DNA from: Rhizobium sp. Leaf262
GTDB taxonomy: Bacteria; Pseudomonadota; Alphaproteobacteria; Rhizobiales; Rhizobiaceae
Assembly (NCBI RefSeq): GCF_001422245.1
Contig: NZ_LMMM01000015.1
Location: 261,389-325,388 of the forward strand
Direction: 5' to 3'
Length of the DNA stretch: 64,000 nucleotides
The notes below the pieces were generated by a model, which ran no database searches, was not told the DNA's origin, and saw only the letters and a program-made list of their open reading frames with translations. The position numbers and the translations under genes are program-made. Positions 1 to 8,340 of the stretch are shown one piece after another (the first letter of the stretch is position 1; each line of letters starts with the position of its first letter).

Positions 1-59
1 GACGCGACCGGAGCTATCGCAGCCAGAACGGCAAAGAGCGTTTGGACCATGCGGCTCAT
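1..59 (-). CDS. Start of an exported protein, cut by the window edge
   Basis: Only the first 19 codons are present, starting at an ATG at 59 and running off the left end. They read MSRMVQTLFAVLAAIAPVA, which has the basic start and hydrophobic core of a signal peptide. The ATG overlaps the TGA stop of the upstream binding-protein gene in an ATGA arrangement, so the two are probably translationally coupled and belong to one operon with the GGDEF-EAL gene. The function cannot be told from this fragment. Confidence 0.6.
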   Translation of the reverse strand, partial: MSRMVQTLFAVLAAIAPVA

Positions 60-1003
60 TGCAGATACTCCTTGGGTTCGCGAAAGGCCGCCTGTAGTTC
101 CTGCGACATCGGCAGATTGAAGTTGCGGCCATCTTGCGGCAGGGGCGACATGAACCATTTGTCATAGATACGGTTGATGTCGCCGCTGACGAAAAGCTGG
201 CGCAGCGCATCGTTGACGACGGTGCGGAAAGGTTCATCGCCCTTGCGCATGAGAATACCATAGGGTTCCGGCGGCCCGAAGGTTTCCGACGAAACCATAT
301 AGTCATCCGGTGACTTGGAAAACGCCACCTGCGCCGCCAGCAGGACACCATCCATAACGAATGCCGTTGCCTTGTTGTTTTCAACGAAGGCAAAGCCATC
401 CGAGTTCTGACGCGCCAGCATAACCGAGATATTGAGGTTGTCGGTGCGATTGATGGTTTGCAATTGCTCGATATTGACCGTGCCAGTCGTGGACGCAACG
501 GTGCGTCCTGCCAAATCCTTGATGTTCTTCACCCCACTGGATTTTTTCGCAACGAAACGGGTGGCTGTGATGAAATGTGGATAGGAAAAGGAGACCTGTT
601 CCCGCCGTTCGGCATTATTGGTGGTCGCGCTGCATTCCAGGTCGATCTTGCCAGACTTGACCAACAGGAAACGAGTGGCCGGGGTTGCGACAACGTAGTT
701 GATGTTGATCTTATCCAGGCTGAGCGTCTGCCGGACATGTTCAGCGATATCCTCGCACAGTTCGACCGAGTAGCCTATCGCCTGGCCCTCGACCGACTTG
801 TAGGCGAAGGGAACCTCGTCTTCCCGGTAACCGATCGAGATCGTCTTAGTCCGCGCAATCTTGTCCAGCGTGCCGCTTTCCTGCGCCAGCGCCACAGACA
901 CGCCGTTGCCCATCAGCGGCAACAGGGCAAGGGATAAAAACGCACCGCGAAACGCAGTGCTGAATACGCTTTTACTCACACATCGATACTGAGGATTTCG
1001 CAT
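56..1003 (-). CDS. Amino-acid-type ABC transporter periplasmic substrate-binding protein (GltI-like)
   Basis: A 315-residue periplasmic solute-binding protein of the polar amino acid family (SBP_bac_3 type). Residues 1 to about 40 form a long signal peptide ending near VALAQES. The mature part carries typical elements: GYREDEVPFAYK near the start, the GYSVELCEDIA segment, and DLECSATTNNAERREQVSFS, which resembles glutamate/aspartate binding proteins. Its ATG lies 1 nt past the stop of the upstream GGDEF-EAL gene, with a GGAG ribosome site inside the end of that gene. No permease or ATPase gene is visible beside it. It may therefore act as a ligand sensor for the neighbouring membrane c-di-GMP protein rather than in import; that is inference from position. 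Confidence 0.85.
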   Translation of the reverse strand: MRNPQYRCVSKSVFSTAFRGAFLSLALLPLMGNGVSVALAQESGTLDKIARTKTISIGYREDEVPFAYKSVEGQAIGYSVELCEDIAEHVRQTLSLDKININYVVATPATRFLLVKSGKIDLECSATTNNAERREQVSFSYPHFITATRFVAKKSSGVKNIKDLAGRTVASTTGTVNIEQLQTINRTDNLNISVMLARQNSDGFAFVENNKATAFVMDGVLLAAQVAFSKSPDDYMVSSETFGPPEPYGILMRKGDEPFRTVVNDALRQLFVSGDINRIYDKWFMSPLPQDGRNFNLPMSQELQAAFREPKEYLQ

Positions 1004-1004
1004 T

Positions 1005-3227
1005 TCACGCTCCTAGCGATGACACCTTCCGGGGATACAAATTTGAATAAATGCGCTGAATGTCTTCGATTTTGGCAGGCCGACCGAGATGATACCCCTG
1101 CCCTGACGTGCAACCCGACAGGCGCACGAATTCCATCTGGTATTCGTTTTCGATGCCTTCCGCAGTGGTTTCAAGTCGTAGACTTTTTGCCAGTTGCAGG
1201 AGGTTCGTCACGACGGCCCGGCTCTCTGCATGATGCTCGACATTCATGATGAAGCTGCGGTCGATCTTTATCTTTGTGATGGGCAGGGTCAGAAGATAGC
1301 TGATGCCGGAGTAGCCTGTGCCGAAGTCATCGAGCGCGATGCGGATACCCAGGTCGCGTAGCTCTTCCAGCATTTCACGGCATTCGAGCGAGCATATCTG
1401 CGCGCTTTCCGTCAATTCCAGTTCAAGCCGCCTTGCCGGGATGCCGCAGGCAGCCAGAGACGCCTTGACCTTTTGGGCGAAATTGCCCTGCTGAAGTTGC
1501 AGTGGCGACACGTTGATCGCGATGAAAGAATCTGCTGGCAGCCTTGCGGCACCGGCACAAGCAGCTTTCATGACCCAGTCGCCGATCGCAACGATCTGCC
1601 CGGTCTTTTCAGCAACGGGAATGAAATCCGCAGGCGATACCCAGCCGAGCTTGGGATGTCGCCACCGCAGCAAGGCCTCGAAACCGACCGGGGCCGAACT
1701 CATGACGGAGAAAATCGGCTGATAATGCAGTTCGAATTCATGGTTGCGCAGAGCAGCGTCAAGGTCGTGCTGGAGGACATGACCCCGCTCGCCTGACATT
1801 TCCATGCCTTCCTTGAAAAAGCGGAACGTGCCTCGGCCTTCGGATTTCGCGGCGTAAAGCGCGATATCCGCTTTTTTCAAGAGCTCCGATATATCGACAC
1901 CCTTGGACGTTTCGGTACAGATGCCGATGCTGGTACCGACAGAAATTTCCTTGCCCAGCAGCATGAAAGGACGCGTAGCGGAACGGATGATGTTGGAGGC
2001 GAGCTTGCTGGCTTCGACCAAAGCGTCCTTGCGTACCATCTGAAGGATAGCAAATTCGTCGCCCCCGAAGCGGGCGGCAACATCGCCTGGCCTCATCAGC
2101 AACGACAGTCTTTCTGCAAAGGAGACCAGAAGCGCGTCACCGCTGGCATGGCCCAGTCCGTCATTGATGGATTTGAAACGATCAAGGTCCAGCAGCATGA
2201 TATTGAAGCGCTGGCCTTCTTCCGCCATCCGAACAAGAGCCTCGTCAAGCTTCTTTCCAAAAAACGCCCGGTTGGGAAGCCCGGTCAGAGGGTCATGGTG
2301 CGCGAGATGCTCCATGTGCTTGGCAACATCGCGGACCTGTCGCAAATGTTCCCGCTCGGCAACCGCTTCACGCAGGGTTTCGATTGCCACTGCCAAGCGG
2401 CCGATTTCATCATGCCGGTCCTGAAACGGGGTGATCGAACGCGTATCGTCGCGAGCAATCCGGCTGAGTGCACTGACCAGATCCGGCACAGGCTTGAAAA
2501 CCTTGCGCATGATCAACGTTACGGCCACTCCGGTCAGCAACAGAATTGTTACCAGCAGCAGGAAGGAGTTGCGCAGAAGCTTGTTCTGGCTTTCCTGAAG
2601 GGCATTGGCCTCGCCGATGGTCGTTACGACCGCACCCTGAAGCTCATTCTTGAGGTTGACGATAGGAACATAGGCGACGAAATGCTTGATGTCGGCGATA
2701 TCTGCAAAGCCGACGAAAAACCTGCTCGTGTCGACATAGTCGGGAAGCGTCAGAGAAAACCCGTTATCTGACCCCAGCGCCTCGGCTGAACTGATAAAGG
2801 GTTGATCGCTCGCGGCTTTCTGAAAGAGCCAGATGTTGTTCTTGGTCTGCGCGGCAGCGAGGCCCAACACATCAGACGGATTGAACCCGGTATCGAGAAT
2901 GGAAGCATCGTCGCCCAGAGGACGTTCGCTGATGATCTTGGTAATCTGGCCATCATCGGCACTGTCGATTGCGATGAAGGTGTAGATGGAGCGGATGGCG
3001 GAGCTTGTCACCTGTGCGTTGAGTTCGGCCTGACGACGCCACTGCTCCAGCGAATCCCGCTCGACCATGACCCAGCCGATCGTCGCTCCCATGATGTAGG
3101 CCAAGACAACGCTGGAAACGAGGAAAACATTGATTTTCCAAAAAAGCGAATGATACCAGACAAGCCTTGGCTGGCCTGCCTGCAACTCACCACCCTCCCG
3201 TTCAACCTTACGTGCGTCATCGACCAT
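1005..3227 (-). CDS. Membrane-anchored HAMP-GGDEF-EAL c-di-GMP enzyme
   Basis: A 740-residue bifunctional c-di-GMP turnover protein. Order: cytoplasmic start, membrane helix about 31-55, periplasmic sensor about 56-220, second helix about 221-240, HAMP-like linker, GGDEF domain about 310-465, EAL domain about 485-730. The cyclase signature RFGGDEF is intact. In the EAL half the signature FEALLRW, the ELTES, DDFGTGYSG and KIDRSFI segments and AEGIE are all present, so both activities look possible. The gene is followed directly by a coupled periplasmic binding protein, which suggests the periplasmic domain may respond to a bound amino-acid-like ligand. The upstream 340 bp should hold its promoter. 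Whether the net activity is synthesis or breakdown cannot be read from sequence. Confidence 0.92.
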   Translation of the reverse strand: MVDDARKVEREGGELQAGQPRLVWYHSLFWKINVFLVSSVVLAYIMGATIGWVMVERDSLEQWRRQAELNAQVTSSAIRSIYTFIAIDSADDGQITKIISERPLGDDASILDTGFNPSDVLGLAAAQTKNNIWLFQKAASDQPFISSAEALGSDNGFSLTLPDYVDTSRFFVGFADIADIKHFVAYVPIVNLKNELQGAVVTTIGEANALQESQNKLLRNSFLLLVTILLLTGVAVTLIMRKVFKPVPDLVSALSRIARDDTRSITPFQDRHDEIGRLAVAIETLREAVAEREHLRQVRDVAKHMEHLAHHDPLTGLPNRAFFGKKLDEALVRMAEEGQRFNIMLLDLDRFKSINDGLGHASGDALLVSFAERLSLLMRPGDVAARFGGDEFAILQMVRKDALVEASKLASNIIRSATRPFMLLGKEISVGTSIGICTETSKGVDISELLKKADIALYAAKSEGRGTFRFFKEGMEMSGERGHVLQHDLDAALRNHEFELHYQPIFSVMSSAPVGFEALLRWRHPKLGWVSPADFIPVAEKTGQIVAIGDWVMKAACAGAARLPADSFIAINVSPLQLQQGNFAQKVKASLAACGIPARRLELELTESAQICSLECREMLEELRDLGIRIALDDFGTGYSGISYLLTLPITKIKIDRSFIMNVEHHAESRAVVTNLLQLAKSLRLETTAEGIENEYQMEFVRLSGCTSGQGYHLGRPAKIEDIQRIYSNLYPRKVSSLGA

Positions 3228-3566
3228 TTGGCCTGAAACCTTTTCCCCGAAGGTCCAGACCCTAGCCTTTCATGCATTAACTCATGCTTTAAAAGACGTA
3301 CCAAAACGCTATTCGCCACAACCATTCCGAGACATGGCAAACAAAACCTAAAAATCATGCGCCAGATTTTATGGCCGAAGGGAAAGCGCTGCTGTCACTA
3401 ATGAAGAAGCGCGCTGCGATCACGGTATATGAGCCGGATTTTCGAGTGTTGCGAGCCCATGCACGACAGCAGATCAACGCACCTTCGAGCGCCAGCTGTA
3501 GGGGGCGTCCTTACGCGCCCAACGTGCATAAGGCGTCGGCGAAATACGGCTGGCCGTGTCGCTTGG
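3228..3566. other. Intergenic region between livF end and GGDEF-EAL start
   Basis: About 340 bp without a convincing gene. It should contain the promoter of the leftward GGDEF-EAL gene, near 3230-3330 where the sequence is A/T-richer. A small GC dyad (GGGCG at 3503-3507, CGCCC at 3516-3520) lies downstream of the ABC operon end; it has no T-run, so I do not call it a terminator. A 76-codon open frame on the plus strand has no ribosome site or recognisable content. Confidence 0.4.
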
Positions 3567-4283
3567 TCAAACGGGCGCGGTTCCCAGATAGCTTTCCATG
3601 AGTGCTGGATTGCTGGACAGTTCGGAAGCCGGGCCCGACAGCTTTACCTCTCCCAATTCCATCAGGTAACCGTAGTCTGCGATTTCCAGCGCGGCGCGGG
3701 CATTCTGCTCCACCAGCAGAATCGATACACCACTCTCGCGAAGTTCCGAAACGATCTTCAATATATCCGCAACGATGCGCGGAGCGAGACCGAGACTCGG
3801 CTCGTCCAGAAGCAGCAGGCGCGGCTTGCTCATCAGTGCACGCGCAAGGGCCAGCATTTGCCGTTCCCCGCCGGAGAGTGTTCCGGCAAGTTGCTTGCGT
3901 CTTTCGCGAAGACGCGGGAAGCGATCATATAGCTGTTCGCTGGTTTCGGTCCTTTCGCGACGGGAACGCAGGAAGCCGCCCAGTTCGATATTATCCTCCA
4001 CCGTCATGGTCGAAAACAGTTCCCGCCGTTCCGGCACGAGGCAGAAGCCTGCCGCCACACGCGCCTCCACTGAAGGGGGGACGGCTTTGCCGTCGTAAAG
4101 AACCGACCCGCTGCTGGGAATAATGCCCATGGCCGCGTTGAGAAGCGTCGTCTTGCCCGCACCATTTGCGCCGATGACGGTCACGATGCTTCCTGGCTGC
4201 ATCGACAGCGAGACGCCCTGTACCACTTCGGCATGACCATAGGACACACGGATATCTGTCAATTCCAACAGGTGTCCGGTCAT
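3567..4283 (-). CDS. livF: Branched-chain-type ABC transporter ATPase LivF
   Basis: A 238-residue ATP-hydrolysing subunit of the HAAT (branched-chain amino acid/aromatic acid) importer class. Walker A is GANGAGKTT near residue 38, the ABC signature is LSGGERQ, and Walker B is LLLLDEPSLGL; length is normal for LivF. Its ATG overlaps the end of the LivM-LivG gene by 4 nt. It is the last gene of a seven-gene operon headed by a CoA ligase, so the transported substrate is more likely an aromatic acid than leucine. That substrate assignment is inference from the operon. Confidence 0.9.
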   Translation of the reverse strand: MTGHLLELTDIRVSYGHAEVVQGVSLSMQPGSIVTVIGANGAGKTTLLNAAMGIIPSSGSVLYDGKAVPPSVEARVAAGFCLVPERRELFSTMTVEDNIELGGFLRSRRERTETSEQLYDRFPRLRERRKQLAGTLSGGERQMLALARALMSKPRLLLLDEPSLGLAPRIVADILKIVSELRESGVSILLVEQNARAALEIADYGYLMELGEVKLSGPASELSSNPALMESYLGTAPV

Positions 4284-6061
4284 GCGGTGCCTCCCAGATA
4301 GGCGGCGATGACGGCAGGATGAGTTCGAACCTCCTGTGGCTTTCCATCCGCAATCAGAGTTCCGAAATCCAGAACCACGAGCTGATCCACCAGACCCATC
4401 ACGAAGCCCATATCATGTTCGACAAGCAGCACGCTGACACCCTCCTGTCGCAATTTCTTGAGCAAAGCGGCTAGCTCCTGCTTTTCCGCGTGGCGCAAAC
4501 CTGCGGCTGGCTCGTCCAGAAGAACGAGCGCAGGGTCCGCCGCCAGTGCGCGCGCGATTTCCAGAATGCGGATCTGGCCAAGCGCCAGATCGCCCGCCGG
4601 CCGGTGCATCAGGCTAGACAGACCAACGCGCTCCACCTGTTTTGCGGCTTCGGCCAGCAAAGTCGCCTCCTCCTTGCGCTCTGCCCGAAGGAAACTGCGC
4701 AGGACACCGGCAGAGCCCCGGAGATGTGCACCGAGGGCGACATTTTCCAGCACCGACATTTCCGGCAGAACCTTCGCATGCTGGAATGTTCGGGCGATGC
4801 CGAACCGGGCAATCCTGCGCGGATTGAGGCCCGATATGGACTGTCCGCGATAGGTCACGGCACCCGCCGTCAGCCCGAGGATTCCCGTGATGAGATTGAA
4901 GGTCGTGCTTTTTCCGGCCCCGTTTGGCCCGATCAATCCGACGATTTCGCCCGCATTGATACGGAAGCTGACGTCGTTGACCGCGACCAGACCGCCAAAC
5001 TGCTTGCGTGCTTTTTCCACCGTCAGCAGTGGCGCACCACGCTCGGGCATCGGGCGGCGGTCAAGATCGCTTTCGCTTTTGGCCAGGCGTCGTTCTGTTC
5101 GGCGCGTGCGGACCCACTGTATGACAAGCGGCCATAGGCCTTCGCGAGCCACCTGGAGAATGGCCACCAGCAACAAGCCGAAGACGACCATCTCGACATT
5201 GGTCGTCGTGCCGACGAGATCGGGCAGAAAGCGTTGCAAAACCTCTTTCAGCACAAGAATGACGGCAGAGCCGAAGATCGCACCCCAAACATAGCCTGCA
5301 CCGCCGACGACGGCCATCAGCAGATATTCGATGCCCATGTTCAGGCCGAAGGGTGTGGGATTGACCGAGCGTTGCATATGCGCGTAGAGCCAGCCCGAAA
5401 GGGCTGCCAGCAAGCCAGCAAAGACAAACACCGTCAGCTTTGCGCGCACGATGTTGACACCGAAAGCCTCCGCCGCCTGAGCACCGCCACGCAGAGCGCG
5501 TATGGCACGACCGACACGCGAATCCAGCAGGTTAATCGCGCCGATGGCGACCAGGATAACGAAGCCCCAGATGACGTAGAAAATGGATTGGCTGCTGAGA
5601 AACGCGTAGCCGCCGACCGATAGCGGCGGAATTCCCGTAATGCCATCATAGCTTCCAAGCAAATCCATCTTGCCGAAGAGATAGTAGAGCGCCAGGCCCC
5701 AGGCGATGGTTCCGAGCGGCAGAAAATGGCCGGACAGGCGCACGGTTATGAAGCCCAGAAGAAGGGCCATGCCAGCTCCCATCAGAAGCGATAGTGGCAA
5801 GGTCGCCCAGGGGGAAAAGCCGTATGCTGTCGTCAGCACCGCTGTCGTATACGCCCCGAACCCGCAAAAGGCGGCTTGGCCGAATGACGTCAACCCGCCG
5901 ACGCCCGTCAAGAGAACCAATCCGATGGCGACCAGCGAAGCAAGGCCGATATTGTTCATCAGCGTCAGCCAGAAAGGCGGCACCGGCAAAAGCGGAAAGA
6001 TCGCTAGAGCCAGCAAGGCAGCAAGCGGGAGGATGGAAAACGTACGCCTGCTCATTTTCAA
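4280..6061 (-). CDS. Fused LivM permease - LivG ATPase
   Basis: A 593-residue single protein joining two subunits that are usually separate. Residues 1 to about 330 are a LivM-type permease with many hydrophobic helices and the GGAGYVWGAIFGS segment. A basic/acidic linker (about 315-345) leads to a LivG-type ATPase with Walker A GPNGAGKST near residue 377, a LALGQIRILEIARAL signature region and Walker B LVLLDEPAAGL. The LivG signature is the usual degenerate form. It overlaps livH upstream and livF downstream by 4 nt each, so all are translated together. The reading frame is open throughout, so the fusion is not an obvious assembly artefact; LivM-LivG fusions occur in other proteobacteria. 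Confidence 0.9.
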   Translation of the reverse strand: MKMSRRTFSILPLAALLALAIFPLLPVPPFWLTLMNNIGLASLVAIGLVLLTGVGGLTSFGQAAFCGFGAYTTAVLTTAYGFSPWATLPLSLLMGAGMALLLGFITVRLSGHFLPLGTIAWGLALYYLFGKMDLLGSYDGITGIPPLSVGGYAFLSSQSIFYVIWGFVILVAIGAINLLDSRVGRAIRALRGGAQAAEAFGVNIVRAKLTVFVFAGLLAALSGWLYAHMQRSVNPTPFGLNMGIEYLLMAVVGGAGYVWGAIFGSAVILVLKEVLQRFLPDLVGTTTNVEMVVFGLLLVAILQVAREGLWPLVIQWVRTRRTERRLAKSESDLDRRPMPERGAPLLTVEKARKQFGGLVAVNDVSFRINAGEIVGLIGPNGAGKSTTFNLITGILGLTAGAVTYRGQSISGLNPRRIARFGIARTFQHAKVLPEMSVLENVALGAHLRGSAGVLRSFLRAERKEEATLLAEAAKQVERVGLSSLMHRPAGDLALGQIRILEIARALAADPALVLLDEPAAGLRHAEKQELAALLKKLRQEGVSVLLVEHDMGFVMGLVDQLVVLDFGTLIADGKPQEVRTHPAVIAAYLGGTA

Positions 6062-7098
6062 TCCTCTTCGTGGTGTCCGGCACCGAAGGAAAGCCAGACC
6101 AGCACGGGTATGATCAGGCCGAACACGATGACTTCCTTGTACGCACTGGCAAAAAACGATGAAAAAGCTTCCACCAGACCGACACCGATGGCTGCCACCG
6201 CCGTCAAAGGAAAGTTGCCCAGACCTCCAAGGATGGCGGCGACAAATCCCTTCAAGCCGATCAGAAACCCGGTGTCGTAATAGATGGTGGTCACCGGAGC
6301 GATCAACACGCCCGATATCGCGCCAATGATCGCCGCGAGTACCAGTGCTGTCACTCCGGTCAACTGGGTTCTGACACCGACCAGCCTGGCACCCAGGCGG
6401 TTGACGGCGGTTGCGCGCAGAGCTTTGCCCAACAGTGTTTTCTCGAAGAAGAGATAGAGCCCGACGATGATCAGGATCGTGACGCCGTAGATCCAGAGGC
6501 TTTGCGTCGTCACCACCAGCGGACCAAGCGGGAAACTGCCCTCTGCCAGAGGTCTGGCCCGCAGACCTTCGGGTCCGAAAAAGACGAGACCCAGTCCCAT
6601 CATGAACAGGTGGACGCCCAGCGAAGCGATCAGCAGTACCAGCACCGAAGCGTCGACCAACGGTCTGTAAACGATCCGATAGATGTAATAGCCCATGGGC
6701 GCGATGATGAGAACCGCGAGTCCGGCGCGCAAAATGGCGGGAAGCTCAATAGGGGCCATGAGAGCGACCAGCCCGTAGATTGCTGCCGGCAAAGCCAGAT
6801 TGACGACAAGCGACCGGATGAAGGATGTGAGGTTGAAACCACGACGCAGAGCCCACAGGTCCAGCGCCATCGCCGCCATGCCGAAAGCGATCAGCATCGG
6901 CGCAGTGCCAGGAATTTTTCCCGAATCCAGAAGAGCGAGCGACAGAGCGCCATAGGCCACGAACTCGCCTTGGGGGATGAAGATGATGCGCGTCACCGCA
7001 AAGACCAGCACCAGCGCCAGCCCCAACAACGCATAGATCGCGCCATTGGTAACGCCGTCCTGAATCAGAAAGGTTGCAATCGTGGCGTCCAAATCCAT
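6058..7098 (-). CDS. livH: Branched-chain-type ABC transporter permease LivH
   Basis: A 346-residue inner-membrane permease of the HAAT importer. It opens with the family-typical DGVTNGAIYALLGLALVLVFAVTRIIFIPQGEF and ends with the conserved loop region containing GLKGFVAAILGGLGNFP. Length exceeds the usual 290-300 because of an extra hydrophobic stretch around residues 65-130. It sits between the binding protein gene and the LivM-LivG fusion and overlaps the latter by 4 nt. With LivF and the binding protein it forms a complete importer. Confidence 0.9.
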   Translation of the reverse strand: MDLDATIATFLIQDGVTNGAIYALLGLALVLVFAVTRIIFIPQGEFVAYGALSLALLDSGKIPGTAPMLIAFGMAAMALDLWALRRGFNLTSFIRSLVVNLALPAAIYGLVALMAPIELPAILRAGLAVLIIAPMGYYIYRIVYRPLVDASVLVLLIASLGVHLFMMGLGLVFFGPEGLRARPLAEGSFPLGPLVVTTQSLWIYGVTILIIVGLYLFFEKTLLGKALRATAVNRLGARLVGVRTQLTGVTALVLAAIIGAISGVLIAPVTTIYYDTGFLIGLKGFVAAILGGLGNFPLTAVAAIGVGLVEAFSSFFASAYKEVIVFGLIIPVLVWLSFGAGHHEED

Positions 7099-7184
7099 TC
7101 CCCAATCCGTTGGTGTTCATGCGCGATCCAAAGCGCGGGAGGCTGCGTCTCACTGTTTCTTTCGCAGCCGCCCGGCCATTGAGA

Positions 7185-8327
7185 TCATTTCAGCAGATTG
7201 AACTTCCCGTCCTTTGCCGTCAGCAAAACGACACCCCGATCATCGAGACCATAATGATCGGTGGCTGAGAACTGGAAGACGCCGTGGGTTGCCGGGAATG
7301 GACCGCCAGTTTCGATGGCGTCACGCAGCGCATCGCGGAACTCCTTGGTGCCGGGCTTGGCCTTTGCAAGGGCGACAGGGACGGACTTTTTCAGAATGAT
7401 CATCGCGTCCTGCATATGAGAGCCGAACTGGGTGCGTGTACCCGCACCGTACTTGCCTTCATAGGCGGTGACATAAGCCAGGCCCTCGGCCTTGGTCTCC
7501 GATGTATCCGGCTGATCTTCCGCAACCATCACAGGCCCCGAGGCAAAAACGGTGTTTTCAGCACTCTTGCCGGCAATCCGCAGAAAATCGAAGGTGACGG
7601 CGCCGATCGTCTGGTAGATTGGGCCGGTGAAGCCTCGTTCGCGAAGACCAAGCTGCGGCAGCGCTGCCCCCGTACCTGAAGCGCCAATCAGGACTGCATC
7701 CGGTCTCGATGCCACCACTTTGAGGACCTGACCTGCAACGGATGTGTCGGGACGTGCAAAGCGCTCATCCACCACCATGTTCAGCCCGTACTCCCCACCA
7801 AGCTTTTTGAACTGGTCGACCCACTGGTTTCCATAGGAGTCGGAAAAGCCGATATAACCGACCGTTTTGACGCCATCTGCCTTCATTTTTGCAAAAAGGT
7901 GGCGAGACACGAGTTCCGCGCTCTGCGGCAACACGAAACTCCAGCCCTTGGCAACCGGGGGCGGCAACGGCGATGGAACCAGATGCGGTACGCCCGCTTC
8001 GGCAGCCACGCCCGCCACGGCAATGGCACCCGGTACGAGCGCAGAACCGATGATCACATCGGCCTTGTCGTCATTGGCAAAGCGCCGGGCATTGGTCGTG
8101 GCAAGAGAGGGATCGCCAGCATCGTCGAGCAGGATGACACGAACCTTTTCACCTGCGATTTCCGATGGCCACAGCTCGATGGAGTTTTTCAGTGGAATAC
8201 CGAGTGCCGCACCGGGGCCAGTGGTGGGTATCGTAACGCCGATGGTGATGTCGGCAAGCGCTGGAAGCGTGGAAAGCGTCAACGCGACGCTGGCCAAGGC
8301 GGCAACTCTGCTCAGTGAATGTCTCAT
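7185..8327 (-). CDS. HAAT-family periplasmic binding protein (candidate aromatic acid binder)
   Basis: A 380-residue periplasmic binding protein (Peripla_BP_6 class). I place the start at the ATG at 8327, which has GGGAGG 7 nt upstream and begins MRHSLSRVAALASVALTLSTLP, a clear signal peptide ending at ALA. The longer frame back to 8477 is an unlikely extension. The mature protein has ITIGVTIPTTGPGAALGIPL and KTVGYIGFSDSYGNQWVDQF, typical of this class. It lies between acyl-CoA dehydrogenase and livH in an operon for CoA-dependent side-chain breakdown. Relatives such as the p-coumarate binder CouP of Rhodopseudomonas use the same transporter class, so a phenylpropanoid ligand is a reasonable guess. 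Confidence 0.88.
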   Translation of the reverse strand: MRHSLSRVAALASVALTLSTLPALADITIGVTIPTTGPGAALGIPLKNSIELWPSEIAGEKVRVILLDDAGDPSLATTNARRFANDDKADVIIGSALVPGAIAVAGVAAEAGVPHLVPSPLPPPVAKGWSFVLPQSAELVSRHLFAKMKADGVKTVGYIGFSDSYGNQWVDQFKKLGGEYGLNMVVDERFARPDTSVAGQVLKVVASRPDAVLIGASGTGAALPQLGLRERGFTGPIYQTIGAVTFDFLRIAGKSAENTVFASGPVMVAEDQPDTSETKAEGLAYVTAYEGKYGAGTRTQFGSHMQDAMIILKKSVPVALAKAKPGTKEFRDALRDAIETGGPFPATHGVFQFSATDHYGLDDRGVVLLTAKDGKFNLLK

Positions 8328-8340
8328 GTCGTTCCTCCCG

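Noticed and set aside
3371-3601. 76-codon open frame on the plus strand in the gap before livF
   Set aside because: No ribosome site, no recognisable content, and it runs into the antisense of livF.
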